NCBI GenBank assembly: GCA_944322785.1
Contig: CALUPW010000004.1
Location: 62,001-126,000, forward strand
Length of the DNA stretch: 64,000 nt
Source: Candidatus Gastranaerophilales bacterium
GTDB taxonomy: Bacteria; Cyanobacteriota; Vampirovibrionia; Gastranaerophilales; Gastranaerophilaceae
Direction of reading: 5' to 3'
A model generated the notes under the pieces. That model saw nothing but the letters and a program-made list of their open reading frames with translations, was not told where the DNA came from and ran no database searches. Below, in pieces: positions 25,394-34,686 of the stretch. The position numbers and the translations under genes were made by a program. Each line of letters starts with the position of its first letter. Within the stretch, counting starts at the first letter, position 1.

Positions 25394-25427
25394 AACAAGT
25401 CACACTGTAAATACAGTGTGACTTGTT
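25394..25427. terminator. Strong hairpin after pckA
   Basis: AACAAGTCACACTGTA (25394-25409) and TACAGTGTGACTTGTT (25412-25427) form a perfect 16-bp arm pair. It terminates minus-strand pckA and may also act from the other side. Confidence 0.8.
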
Positions 25428-25446
25428 GATTGTTTTATAAGAAGCT

Positions 25447-27108
25447 TTATACTGTCGCAACAGCAGTTGCTTCTTTAATAACAGCTTCAAGAGCCTCAAG
25501 AGCATCTTCCGGTAATTTGTCGATACCTGCTTTTTCTGTTTCTCTTGATTTTACAAAATCAATTCTGTCCTGCATACGAGCAACAAATTGTTGAGCGTAT
25601 TCTTTGTTTGCAAATGATGTTTCAAAACCTTCAACATCCATGATTTCGATATCTGAGAAACCTTCCCATTTGTGGAATTTAGCAGTTCCTTCAACGATTG
25701 CTTCAATAATTCCCAGCGTATGAGCGGGTTTAACTTTAGTACCCATAAATTCACCGGTATTCAAGATGTAGCAGTCAACACCGTCTGCGATTAACTGTTT
25801 AAATCTTGTATAGTCAACAGACAGAGGATAAACTCGGAACGGGTTTGCATAAGGTTCAACAACTAATGCATTAGGATCAACGCCTGCAGCCAATCTTTCA
25901 GCTGATGAACGTTTTGTAGCAAGAGTAGCACCCATAGCAGAACCTAATGATGCACCTGACAATTTAAGAACCGGCGGAATAGTCGGGTCTTTCATTAACC
26001 AGAAAATTGCATTGATTGGCTGGTCAATTCTGTCAACTCTGTTAGGTGACCAGAGTTTTGATTTAACAGCACGACCGTTGCCGTTTCTGATATCTTCGGT
26101 AACTGAAACAACTTTACCGTCAGCTAATTGAATAGCACCTGCGTTTTGTTGTGTCAGGATATATTTGTTGTCATCACAGCCAATCGGATAATCTGCGGTT
26201 TTGTCAAAATATGCAGGCTCAAGAGCGATTGTGTATTTGTCATGAACATTTATGATAAATGCATCATCGTGAAGAACTGTGATATTGTATTTGTTGTTGT
26301 GTTTTGCGTGAGTGATTGTTGACTTGCCTGAGCCTGAAAGTCCGAATACTGCAACCTGGAATGATTTTCCGTTATCAAGGTTGTAACGTTTCATACCGCC
26401 GTGGCATGATGCATAGCCGTTACGTGCAGCACAACCCCATGCTAAAGTTAGAGTACCTTTTTTGTGTTCGCCGAAATATCTCATACCGAGGATAGCAGCA
26501 CAGTTGTGTTCCGGATCAAAGAATGTCAATCCGTAAGGGAAGTCAGGGTGTGACCAGTCAGGATCTGAGAATACGTAGATATCACCATCCGGTAATTCTC
26601 TTGATTCTGCGTACATATTAGCATAAGCTTCGTTAATATATTGGAAGTTTAACATCCATGAATACATAATGTTTTCAAAACCTTCCGGAATCATAAGGTG
26701 AGCTTTTACCATGAAGTCTTCTTCCAAACCAACAACTACTTCGGTTTTGTACATTAATCTGTCACGGGTTCCGTAAATAGCTTCACGAATAATCGGCAAC
26801 AAATATTTCAAATCGCAATTAGGCTCGCCGACGATTTTTCTTGCAGCTGCGCAACGACCTACAACAGTACCGTCATTAAAAAGCAACTGGTTTGCGCCCT
26901 GCGGAAGACCGATTTTTTCGGGTTTGTAAACCGGCATGCCTGTTAATTCAATAGTTCCGGGGCTGTTTTTTGCAAGTTTGTAAGCTTCAGATACAGACTT
27001 AACTTCCTCAACATTGTTTCCGAAAAACGGTGCCGTAATAGTAGCACGGGCAGCTGACATAAGCTGTTTTAATTCTTCGGAATTTGTAAAAAATTCTTTT
27101 GTAGCCAT
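25447..27108 (-). CDS. pckA: Phosphoenolpyruvate carboxykinase (ATP-type)
   Basis: 553 residues. Kinase-1a P-loop FGLSGSGKSTITH (about 258-270), the kinase-2 acidic segment LHDDAF, and RNGNGRAVKSKLWSPNRVDRI near the substrate site. The reaction interconverts oxaloacetate + nucleotide triphosphate with PEP + CO2, at the gluconeogenesis/fermentation junction. Residue usage fits the ATP-dependent class, though the protein has a divergent N-terminal domain. ATG 27108 has AGGAG 6 nt upstream; the frame is open further up without an SD. Monocistronic with a strong terminator. Confidence 0.9.
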   Translation of the reverse strand: MATKEFFTNSEELKQLMSAARATITAPFFGNNVEEVKSVSEAYKLAKNSPGTIELTGMPVYKPEKIGLPQGANQLLFNDGTVVGRCAAARKIVGEPNCDLKYLLPIIREAIYGTRDRLMYKTEVVVGLEEDFMVKAHLMIPEGFENIMYSWMLNFQYINEAYANMYAESRELPDGDIYVFSDPDWSHPDFPYGLTFFDPEHNCAAILGMRYFGEHKKGTLTLAWGCAARNGYASCHGGMKRYNLDNGKSFQVAVFGLSGSGKSTITHAKHNNKYNITVLHDDAFIINVHDKYTIALEPAYFDKTADYPIGCDDNKYILTQQNAGAIQLADGKVVSVTEDIRNGNGRAVKSKLWSPNRVDRIDQPINAIFWLMKDPTIPPVLKLSGASLGSAMGATLATKRSSAERLAAGVDPNALVVEPYANPFRVYPLSVDYTRFKQLIADGVDCYILNTGEFMGTKVKPAHTLGIIEAIVEGTAKFHKWEGFSDIEIMDVEGFETSFANKEYAQQFVARMQDRIDFVKSRETEKAGIDKLPEDALEALEAVIKEATAVATV

Positions 27109-27220
27109 AATGTTCTCCTTCTTTAAAACACTTGTACACAGTGTTTCAACTTCTTTAACCAAATATTAGCACAAAAAAACACAATTACAATCGTAAAATA
27201 TCAATATTTGCATAAACGTT

Positions 27221-28156
27221 TCATATTTCAAGCACAGGAATATCGTTTTCAAGCTTAATTTCAAACTCGGTGCCTTCAGGTATATAAACTTCATTTCCGG
27301 GTGCGAAAAATGCGACAATAGGTGCGATAAACAAATCAGCAGTCTGCAATAAAGCACCTGTCAAAAAGTAAAACGGCTTTGCTGCAGTATGAACGCATTC
27401 ATCGGCTGTCGTTTTGCAAGGGTCTTTATAAATAGTATGAATGGTACCGTTGTTAGCGGTATCAGCCAGATTGTCCCTGTAATTTGAAGGTCCTGCAACT
27501 GCACCTAAAAAAACACCTTTTTTATTCATTTTTGTTATATAAGCTTCTGCAGGATACGTTATATTTTCCAGTTTAACGTTCTTTATCATAACTTTTAAAG
27601 TTCCGCTTGAACCGCCTTTACCCGGAGGCTTGTTTTTTATAACTTCGCCTGTAAAAACGAGTTTCATCGGGTCTTTGTCAAGAAAAACTCTTTCTGGATA
27701 CAAAGATTCAAACTTCATCTCTGTTCCGCTTGTTGATTCATAAGACATGGGCTGCATTGACTTTACTTCAAAAGTCCGTCCTTTTTCAAGCATCATTGCA
27801 GTCAATTCTTTGCCTGCAAGACATTTATAGGCAGATTTGAATGCTTCAACAGTACCGCTTCTTTCGGTTAATATGTTTTCAGCAGGACATGCAGCCGTTT
27901 CCGTCTCATCAACCAAATTGATTAATTTGGATTTTTTCTCTTTTTCATCTTCACCTGCCATGCTCTGTGCAGGTGGCAGATTATCTTCAGCTTCCAACGA
28001 CTCTTTTTTATCTTTTGAGGTTATTTCGGCAGGTGCGGCAAGCGGCAGATGCGCAATCTCGCCGGCTGCCTCCGGTGCGGTTTCGTCAGAAAAACAAGGG
28101 GTAAATGTATTTGAGAGTATTGCACAGAGCAATATTACTTTGAATAAATTCTTCAT
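27221..28156 (-). CDS. Exported envelope protein, paralogue of 46118-47002
   Basis: 311 residues. Sec signal peptide (about 1-23, ending CFS), a Glu/Ala/Pro/Lys-rich low-complexity segment (about 24-75), then a conserved domain ending YIPEGTEFEIKLENDIPVLEI. The same layout, with GxxFxxKS, FxSLxP, a GxGG segment, KMNKKGVF and a final IPxGxEFEIKL, occurs in the protein at 46118. It also has paired cysteines (CPAE, YKCLAG, PCKTT, DECVH). Function unknown; probably periplasmic, and possibly anchored through the hydrophobic stretch near the C-terminus (LFIAPIVAFFAP). Confidence 0.65.
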   Translation of the reverse strand: MKNLFKVILLCAILSNTFTPCFSDETAPEAAGEIAHLPLAAPAEITSKDKKESLEAEDNLPPAQSMAGEDEKEKKSKLINLVDETETAACPAENILTERSGTVEAFKSAYKCLAGKELTAMMLEKGRTFEVKSMQPMSYESTSGTEMKFESLYPERVFLDKDPMKLVFTGEVIKNKPPGKGGSSGTLKVMIKNVKLENITYPAEAYITKMNKKGVFLGAVAGPSNYRDNLADTANNGTIHTIYKDPCKTTADECVHTAAKPFYFLTGALLQTADLFIAPIVAFFAPGNEVYIPEGTEFEIKLENDIPVLEI

Positions 28157-28454
28157 TTATTATTTATTCCTATAAATGTAAAGTGGGGTAAAACTATAAA
28201 ATATTCAAATTATCTTTTGGATATCTTATCCATAGCTTTAGTATATACATAATGTATTAAACATTTTGTTTTGACAATCGTTCAAAAAAATGATTACAAA
28301 AATTATATTTGTGATGAAATAAAATAAATTATTGCCCCTGTCCGCATGGATAAGGCAAATATTTTAATTTTATTTTAAGCTACCCGTAATATATACAAAA
28401 AATAAATTTATGTGGTATCATGTAATTGTTGAGAGAAAAAGAAGGGAAAATAAA

Positions 28455-28970
28455 ATGTGTAAAAAGTTTATATTGCCGATTTTAATTTTATCAGCAGGAT
28501 TGAGCGTTTCGGCTGCAGGCGCAAACTTTGCCGGAAATACGGCCGGAATTAATCTTGAAAATCCGCTGATTGCGGTTTCAACACCTGCTGCAACACGGAA
28601 TTATATACAGGTAAAGCCGCTTGATATGGTTAATAATCCGTCTTTCTATCTCAATAAATACGTAAAAATAAAAGGAAAATTCGACAAATTTACGACACTC
28701 GGACTTGATTACAAACCTGCAATGAAAAGTTCCGAAGATTTTATAACATTTTTAATACAAAGACCTGATGTAACCGATCACAATGTTCCGCTTTCCGAGC
28801 TTAAAATATTTCTAAAACGAGCAGAGGCTGAAAAACATATTGATTTAAACGCAGGCGATGAAATTGAATTTTCCGGCAAAGTTTTTTCAAATGCATTAGG
28901 TGATGTATGGATGGATGTCGAACAATTTAAAGTTTTGACGGTAAAAACTAAAACAACAGACAAAAAATAA
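28455..28970 (+). CDS. Exported OB-fold-like protein
   Basis: 171 residues. Signal peptide CKKFILPILILSAGLSVSAAG, then a beta-rich domain: YVKIKGKFDKF, AGDEIEFSGKVFSNALGDVWMDVEQFKVL. This pattern resembles periplasmic nucleic-acid-binding-like (OB) domains, but I cannot name a family. I chose ATG 28455 (GAAGGG upstream); the frame is open 45 nt further up. It is followed after 39 nt by the GH57-type gene on the same strand. The ~300 nt between this gene and the divergent one at 28156 shows AT-rich promoter-like DNA and no gene. Confidence 0.65.
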   Translation: MCKKFILPILILSAGLSVSAAGANFAGNTAGINLENPLIAVSTPAATRNYIQVKPLDMVNNPSFYLNKYVKIKGKFDKFTTLGLDYKPAMKSSEDFITFLIQRPDVTDHNVPLSELKIFLKRAEAEKHIDLNAGDEIEFSGKVFSNALGDVWMDVEQFKVLTVKTKTTDKK

Positions 28971-29009
28971 TTTTATAAATGGTGAGGAGTGCTTTTGAGG
29001 AGTTAAGAA

Positions 29010-31514
29010 ATGACTGATGAACAAAAAGTAAAAAATAACGAAAAATTTTTGACAATACACGGACATTTTTATCAGCCGCCGAGAGAAAATCCGTGGCTTG
29101 AAGCTATTGAACTGCAAGACAGCGCTCTGCCCTTCCATGATTGGAATGAACGGATTAACAAAGAATGTTACAATCCGAATTCGGTTTCAAAAATCGTTGA
29201 TAGCAGAAACCGGATTCTTGATGTTGTAAACAACTATGAACATATAAGTTTTAACTTCGGCCCCACACTTTTATCATGGATGGAACAGTTTGCACCACTC
29301 ACTTATGAAAGAATAATTAAAGCGGACATTGAAAGCGTAACGGAACACTCCGGACACGGCAATGCTATGGCTCAAGTTTACAACCATATAATCATGCCTC
29401 TTGCAAACGAACGGGATAAAGAAACTCAGGTTAAATGGGGAATTCGTGATTTTGAATACCGTTTCGGCAGAAAACCTGAAGGTATGTGGCTTGCGGAAAC
29501 CGCCGTTGACGATGACACATTAAGAGTGTTGGAAGCCAACGGGATAAAATTTACCGTGCTTTCACCTTATCAGGCACTCAAAATAAGAAAAGAAACTGAA
29601 AAAGAATGGTCTGACGTAAGCTGGGGAAATATTGACCCTGCAAGGTCTTACAGATATTATATAAAATCTGCGCCGGGCAAATATATTGATTTATTTTTCT
29701 ATGACGGCGCAATTTCACGTTCAGTTGCATTTGATGAGCTACTTAAGGATGGCAACAAATTTGCAAAAAGACTTCGTGAAGGGGTTTCTGACTGTCGTGA
29801 TTATCCTCAGCTTATACATATTGCAACAGACGGAGAAAGTTACGGACACCATACAAAATTCGGAGATATGGCTCTTGCCTATGTTCTTCAAGTCAAAGCC
29901 AAAGAAGAAGGCTTTATCATAACAAACTACGGGGAATATCTGGAAAAATACAGAAGCGATTATGAAGTTGATATAAAACAGGCTTCAAGCTGGAGCTGTT
30001 TCCATGGTGTAGGCAGATGGAAAGAAGACTGCGGCTGTTCAACAGGCGGTCATCCGGGGTGGAATCAAAAATGGAGAAAACCGCTTCGGGATGCTCTTGA
30101 CTACCTGCGTGACGAACTTGTAAAACTTTTTGAAGAACAGGCGCCTAATTATTTCAACAAAGACTGCTGGGAAGTAAGAAACCGCTATATTGATGTAATT
30201 TTAGACAGAAATATAATGAATGTACTGAAATTTCAAAATGAAAACTTCAGGCAAGACTTATCAGATGCCCAAAAAGTAAAAGGCATGGAACTTTTGGAAA
30301 TCCAGCGGCAGACAATGCTTATGTACACAAGCTGCGGATGGTTCTTCTCAGAAATTTCGGGAATTGAAACCGTTCAGATTATGAAATATGCTGCACGTGC
30401 GATGCAGTTAGCCGCAAGATTTACAAGAAAAGATTTTGAAACACGTTTTACGGAAATACTGTCGGAGGCAAAAAGCAATATAACCGAATACGGCAATGGT
30501 CGTGACATTTTTAACAATTTTGTAAAACCTTCAATCGTTACCGGAAAACAAATTGCGAGTTTGTGGGCAATTTCATCACTCTATCAGGATTTTGAAGATG
30601 AAGAAAATGTTTACTGCTACACAATTAAAAGAAACGATTATCAGAAAGTTCAAAAAGGTAATTCCAACCTTGTAATAGGCAATATTGAACTTCAATCAAT
30701 GATAACATTAAAAAAACAAAATCTTGTATTTGCCCTGATGCAGTATTCAGGCGGAGATTTTCACTGTGCAATTAAAGAATATTCGGATGAAAACGAATAC
30801 AATCAAATGAAACAGGAACTTATAAAGATATTCCTGTTAAATCCGCTAACAGAAATTATCAGAGCACTGGATGAATACTTCGGAAAAGATTACTTTACAT
30901 TAAAGGATATCTTTATTGAAGAAAGAAGAAAAATTCTTCAACGGCTGCTTAAGGGTAAAATGCAAAAATTTGCACAAATTTATCAGGATATGTACAACGA
31001 AGGGAAAAGTTCAATTTATCAAATGCAAAATCTCGGACTTGCAATTCCTGACGAATTTAAAATTGCGGCAGAATATGCACTGAGCCGCAAATTTAACGAA
31101 CTCATAAAAGATTCCAACGGATTTGTAGATCCTGCAGTTTTGCAGGAGGCTGCCGATATTAATTTTGAAACCAAAACAATGGGCATAAAACTTGACAAAC
31201 AGCCTTCAAATACAATTTTCAGCAAAAAAATACTTCAGAATATCAACCGGCTTGCATATAGTTTTGAAATTCAGCAGGCAGATGTTGTTCTTGAGTTGTT
31301 TGAGCATATTGAAAAACTTGAACTTGAAATTGATATAGCGGAAGCTCAAAATATTTATTTTTCAAAAATTTACAACCAAATCGGCGATATTATAGAATCC
31401 ATCCAAAATTCCAAACGCCCCGGTGAAAGGAAATTTGTGGAAATGCTTCTTGATATCGGAGTAAAATTAAATATTAATACAGAATTCTACAGAACGAAAC
31501 TGGCGAAAGTTTAA
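29010..31514 (+). CDS. GH57-like glycoside hydrolase, DUF3536 type
   Basis: 834 residues. The N-terminal GH57-like (beta/alpha)7 barrel begins with HGHFYQPPRENPWL. WLAETAVDDDTL (about 160) carries the likely nucleophile Glu, and ATDGESYGHH (about 271-280) the likely acid/base Asp. The CSTGGHPGWNQKWR segment and a long alpha-helical C-terminal half (DUF3536) follow. Family members act on alpha-glucans (amylase, branching or transferase), so a glycogen-related role is plausible. No signal peptide. GAGGAG 7 nt before the ATG. Confidence 0.85.
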   Translation: MTDEQKVKNNEKFLTIHGHFYQPPRENPWLEAIELQDSALPFHDWNERINKECYNPNSVSKIVDSRNRILDVVNNYEHISFNFGPTLLSWMEQFAPLTYERIIKADIESVTEHSGHGNAMAQVYNHIIMPLANERDKETQVKWGIRDFEYRFGRKPEGMWLAETAVDDDTLRVLEANGIKFTVLSPYQALKIRKETEKEWSDVSWGNIDPARSYRYYIKSAPGKYIDLFFYDGAISRSVAFDELLKDGNKFAKRLREGVSDCRDYPQLIHIATDGESYGHHTKFGDMALAYVLQVKAKEEGFIITNYGEYLEKYRSDYEVDIKQASSWSCFHGVGRWKEDCGCSTGGHPGWNQKWRKPLRDALDYLRDELVKLFEEQAPNYFNKDCWEVRNRYIDVILDRNIMNVLKFQNENFRQDLSDAQKVKGMELLEIQRQTMLMYTSCGWFFSEISGIETVQIMKYAARAMQLAARFTRKDFETRFTEILSEAKSNITEYGNGRDIFNNFVKPSIVTGKQIASLWAISSLYQDFEDEENVYCYTIKRNDYQKVQKGNSNLVIGNIELQSMITLKKQNLVFALMQYSGGDFHCAIKEYSDENEYNQMKQELIKIFLLNPLTEIIRALDEYFGKDYFTLKDIFIEERRKILQRLLKGKMQKFAQIYQDMYNEGKSSIYQMQNLGLAIPDEFKIAAEYALSRKFNELIKDSNGFVDPAVLQEAADINFETKTMGIKLDKQPSNTIFSKKILQNINRLAYSFEIQQADVVLELFEHIEKLELEIDIAEAQNIYFSKIYNQIGDIIESIQNSKRPGERKFVEMLLDIGVKLNINTEFYRTKLAKV

Positions 31515-31518
31515 TCCT

Positions 31519-32100
31519 TTACCAGTCATAAGAACCGTATTTTTTATACATATCAATCGTAGTTTGAATTTTATGTTCAACAGAAGATATTTTTTTAAGA
31601 ATATCTTCTGTTGGATTTTTTGTTTTTAGAAGTTTTAATTCCAGCAAATCTTCTTTTGCTTTGCGCACCTTTTGTTTTGCTTCTTCTCTCTTTAAAAACA
31701 GCCACCCTTCAAATCCGCATCCGGGAGGCACTATTGACCATGGTGTTGACGGACAGTGACGGCAAAGAACCGGTCTTTCTTCATAAATCGAACATAAATT
31801 GTCCTCCCGCAGATATTTACAACCGTAAAATGTCATTTTTGTTTCATCATAATTTCCGTCCTCAATTAAAAGATTGATTACATTATCGACAAGTTCTTTA
31901 TCAACAGCCCTGGCAGCTTCAATTGACGGATACGGAACAAATATTTTTAAAAACTCACAGGCACCTTCATCATTCTCAGCCTGAAGCGCTTTTAATTCTT
32001 CGTAAGATTTGGAAGTTGTTACAACACGACAGCATCGTCCGCACATATTACAGAGCTCTTGCGGACGCATTGCAAGATAATTGTCTTCATAACTTCCCAT
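31519..32100 (-). CDS. YkgJ-family cysteine-cluster protein (first copy)
   Basis: 193 residues. The CxxxCxxCC-type cluster reads LCNMCGRCC (about 17-25); further Cys are in YGCKYLREDNLC, VLCRHCPSTP and PGCGFEG, likely zinc or Fe-S ligands. Function unknown (UPF0153). A relative sits at 38727, and both carry the segment FVPY with (S/K)IF before it. Converges with the GH57-type gene 4 nt apart. No SD; TATAAT at 32107-32112 ends 6 nt from the ATG, so a leaderless mRNA is likely. Confidence 0.8.
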   Translation of the reverse strand: MGSYEDNYLAMRPQELCNMCGRCCRVVTTSKSYEELKALQAENDEGACEFLKIFVPYPSIEAARAVDKELVDNVINLLIEDGNYDETKMTFYGCKYLREDNLCSIYEERPVLCRHCPSTPWSIVPPGCGFEGWLFLKREEAKQKVRKAKEDLLELKLLKTKNPTEDILKKISSVEHKIQTTIDMYKKYGSYDW

Positions 32101-32106
32101 AATTTT

Positions 32107-32112
32107 ATTATA
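32107..32112 (-). promoter_or_regulatory. -10 box of possible leaderless ykgJ-like mRNA
   Basis: TATAAT on the minus strand ends 6 nt before the ATG at 32100. The -35 is a T run at best. Confidence 0.5.
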
Positions 32113-32228
32113 TTCAAAATCTGAAATTTAAAAAATATATTTAACATTTCTTAAACTTTATAAAATTAAGGCAATAAATTTTTATAAAAATACTTTTTAT
32201 ATATAAGTATTTAAAAAAGGGTAGTGTT

Positions 32229-33062
32229 ATGACATCAGTTCAAAATCAGGGAAACCAGCAATTTCAAACAGTAATTCCGCAGACAAATCAGCCTGCGGGC
32301 ATGCAACCGCAGCAAAATTATATGACTCAACCTCAGGTTCAGTCTGCACCTCCAAGTTATGCGGGTGTAAATATTCAGATATATAATCCTTCTGTCGGAA
32401 TTCCAAACATTAATCCGACAGGGAATATGCCGGTTTATCAAGGATTACCCGGAATGGCATACCCGTCCAATTATTATACACAGCAATTCGGGCCTCCGGG
32501 GGGCATAACAGCACAAGGCGGACAGGGCGGCAACGCTGTTGTTAATAATACAATCGGTACAACACCAGCAGGAGGCGGTGTACAAACAACAAAAACAACG
32601 GAAAATACAACAAAAGAAACAACCGAAAACTCAACTAAAACTGATGATAAGAAAAAAACAGAAAAAAGAAAAATAGTTGAACTTACTGATGAATATATTA
32701 AAAACCTTGAAAATTATCTGAACAGTCAGGACAAAGAAGTCAGAATGATGGGTGCAAAAGAGGTTGTTGCAAGACTTCAGGAAGACGACAGCCGCAAAGA
32801 TGACCCTGCTTTGACAGCATTAATCAACAAAATGCTTCAGGATCCATCACAACAAATTCGGGTTTTAGCCTTAAGTATGCTTGATTCAAGAATTTGTACA
32901 GGGAATGATTATACAGTAAATGTCCTCAAAAAAATGCAGAATTCAACTTCCGGTTACGGACAGGATGCGGCACAGGCAACAAATATTCTTCTCAAAATGT
33001 CAGGCAATATAATTGAAAAAGAATTTGAAGTTCCTGAAAATAAAACCGACTCTAAAAAATAA
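32229..33062 (+). CDS. Gln/Pro-rich protein with C-terminal HEAT-like domain
   Basis: 277 residues. Residues 1-110 are Gln/Pro/Asn/Gly-rich and disordered. A Thr/Lys/Glu-rich linker (about 115-145) follows, then an alpha-helical domain (about 150-265) resembling HEAT/Armadillo pairs: KNLENYLNSQDKEVRMMGAK and LQDPSQQIRVLALSMLD. There is no signal or membrane segment. Family not recognised; scaffolding is a guess. A small membrane protein gene follows after 14 nt. Confidence 0.6.
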   Translation: MTSVQNQGNQQFQTVIPQTNQPAGMQPQQNYMTQPQVQSAPPSYAGVNIQIYNPSVGIPNINPTGNMPVYQGLPGMAYPSNYYTQQFGPPGGITAQGGQGGNAVVNNTIGTTPAGGGVQTTKTTENTTKETTENSTKTDDKKKTEKRKIVELTDEYIKNLENYLNSQDKEVRMMGAKEVVARLQEDDSRKDDPALTALINKMLQDPSQQIRVLALSMLDSRICTGNDYTVNVLKKMQNSTSGYGQDAAQATNILLKMSGNIIEKEFEVPENKTDSKK

Positions 33063-33076
33063 CAAAGGTATAAATT

Positions 33077-33541
33077 ATGAGTGTAATAAGCGCAGTAAAA
33101 AATAATTACGGAAAATATCTTGCAAAAGCCGCCGGTGTTGCGGCAATAGGCTTGATTTTGCGTGATGCGCATACAATCGGCAAGCTTCAGGCCGATGTAA
33201 CATCAGAATCAAGAGATGCTAACGTCAGCATGGATTTGTTTGAAAATTCTCAAAAACTTGACACTCCTAGCCTCTGGAAGGGTGAAATGAAAGATAAAGT
33301 TTTTAAATATCATCTTGAAAATAATTTTCTTAATTTCTTTAACTCCGCAATCGGATACTTTTCAGGTTTGGGTTCAATGCTTGTGTCTAATGTAGTACCG
33401 CTGGGACTGGGTTTGACAGCACTTCTTGCTAAAGGTAAAAAACTGGCATGCGGAAGCGGAATTGCACTTGCAGCTTATGCTGGATTTACATTTATTAAAG
33501 ACGGTCTGGGAATAGGAACTAAAAAATATCTGCAAAAATAA
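33077..33541 (+). CDS. Small hypothetical membrane protein
   Basis: 154 residues with hydrophobic stretches at about 17-28, 92-117 and 124-140 (Gly/Ala-rich). Family not recognised. AAAGG lies about 9 nt before the ATG. Co-oriented with the Gln/Pro-rich protein, probably one operon. Its end is 2 nt from the convergent stop at 33544. Confidence 0.55.
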   Translation: MSVISAVKNNYGKYLAKAAGVAAIGLILRDAHTIGKLQADVTSESRDANVSMDLFENSQKLDTPSLWKGEMKDKVFKYHLENNFLNFFNSAIGYFSGLGSMLVSNVVPLGLGLTALLAKGKKLACGSGIALAAYAGFTFIKDGLGIGTKKYLQK

Positions 33542-33543
33542 AA

Positions 33544-33936
33544 TTATGAAACACTTACATGCGAAGGCATCAAACCTGCAAACAGGATACCGCAAATAAA
33601 TAATACAAGATATATTTTTAAAATTATCCCTACCCATTTTTTCTGCTGTTCCTGAAAATCTTGTATGCTTTCATAAACATTATCTTTATTATAATATGCC
33701 AGCTTATTTCCAATAAAACCCATATATATTGGAATTATCCACGAAATAATGACCAGTATTCTAATCAGTGTAACCGGCATTGGAATATTTCCAAGAGGCG
33801 TAAATGTGCACAAAAAAAATATAAAAGAAACATAGGCTGTCCAATGCTTGACTTTATTTCCGATTGCCCAAATCCATGTACCTAAACAGGCAGCCCAATT
33901 AAACTTTCTTAATTCTTTTTCCAAATCTTTATCCAT
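33544..33936 (-). CDS. Small membrane protein with NWxA...WIWAIGN motif
   Basis: 130 residues: FNWAACLGTWIWAIGNKVKH near the N-terminus, then about three hydrophobic helices and IYMGFIGNKLAYYNKDN before the last helix. This pattern is found in DUF2628/zinc-ribbon-associated small membrane proteins; the function is unknown. GGAGG 5 nt upstream of ATG 33936. Its promoter contains a C9 tract within the spacer, so its transcription may be phase-variable. Confidence 0.65.
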   Translation of the reverse strand: MDKDLEKELRKFNWAACLGTWIWAIGNKVKHWTAYVSFIFFLCTFTPLGNIPMPVTLIRILVIISWIIPIYMGFIGNKLAYYNKDNVYESIQDFQEQQKKWVGIILKIYLVLFICGILFAGLMPSHVSVS

Positions 33937-33973
33937 CTAAACCTCCAAAGCACTCTAAATCAATGATAGAAAC

Positions 33974-34005
33974 AATATACCACAGGGGGGGGGAGGGGCT
34001 GTCAA
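33974..34005 (-). promoter_or_regulatory. Promoter with C9 homopolymer inside its spacer
   Basis: On the minus strand, TTGACA (34000-34005) and TATATT (33974-33979) are 20 nt apart. The spacer carries CCCC and an uninterrupted C9 (33985-33993). Predicted TSS near 33967, 31 nt before the ATG at 33936. The spacer is 3 nt longer than optimum, so a tract change would retune it. Confidence 0.55.
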
Positions 34006-34014
34006 GTATTAATT

Positions 34015-34686
34015 TTATTTCAACAAATCCGGACGCTTTAATTTTGTTCTGAGAATTCGCTGCTGCTGACGGAATTCATTAATTTCTTTGTGATTACCGT
34101 TTAAAAGCACCTCAGGAACTTTAAACCCTCTGTATTCACGAGGTTTTGTATATTGCGGATATTCAAGAAGCCCGTCCGAAAAACTGTCATCCTGAGCACT
34201 TTCTATTTTGCCTAATGTTCCTTCAAGCTTTCGGCTGACAGCATCTATAAGACAAAGTGCCGGAAGTTCGCCGCCAGTCAAAACAAAATCTCCGATTGAA
34301 ATTTCTTTCGGTTTTATGATTTCCCGTATTCTTTCATCAAAACCTTCATAATGTCCGCAAAGACATATTATTTGCTCAAAGTCAGCGAGTTCTTTTACAA
34401 CTTTTTCACATAAAGGCTCCCCTTGCGGTGAAAGCATTACAGTAATTGAATTTTCTATCTTTTCAATACTTTCATACGCATCAACATAAGGCTGCGGCAT
34501 CAAAACCATTCCCGCACCGCCGCCATAAGGAGTATCATCAACTTTTCTGTGCTTATCCAGCGTAAAATCCCGTGGATTTATGGTATTTACCTTAATAATT
34601 CCGGACTCAACAGCTCTTTTCATAATACTAAACGCAAAATGCGACTCTATCATCTCGGGAAACAATGTCAACACATCAAATCTCAT
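34015..34686 (-). CDS. trmD: tRNA (guanine37-N1)-methyltransferase
   Basis: 223 residues, MRFDVLTLFPEMIESHF at the N-terminus; SPOUT knot with LCGHYEGFDERI and SIGDFVLTGGELPAL; C-terminal YTKPREYRGFKVPEVLLNG. It makes m1G37 in tRNAs reading CNN codons, preventing frameshifting. It overlaps rimM by 4 nt. Confidence 0.97.
   Translation of the reverse strand: MRFDVLTLFPEMIESHFAFSIMKRAVESGIIKVNTINPRDFTLDKHRKVDDTPYGGGAGMVLMPQPYVDAYESIEKIENSITVMLSPQGEPLCEKVVKELADFEQIICLCGHYEGFDERIREIIKPKEISIGDFVLTGGELPALCLIDAVSRKLEGTLGKIESAQDDSFSDGLLEYPQYTKPREYRGFKVPEVLLNGNHKEINEFRQQQRILRTKLKRPDLLK

Noticed and set aside
25293-25505. Open frame of 70 residues on the minus strand across the ncRNA and pckA end
   Set aside because: It covers terminators on both strands and the 3' end of pckA; it is an overlap artefact.
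28157-28454. TTATCC-like words suggesting DnaA boxes or an origin
   Set aside because: Only isolated, imperfect matches (near 28228 and 28345) were seen, with no cluster.
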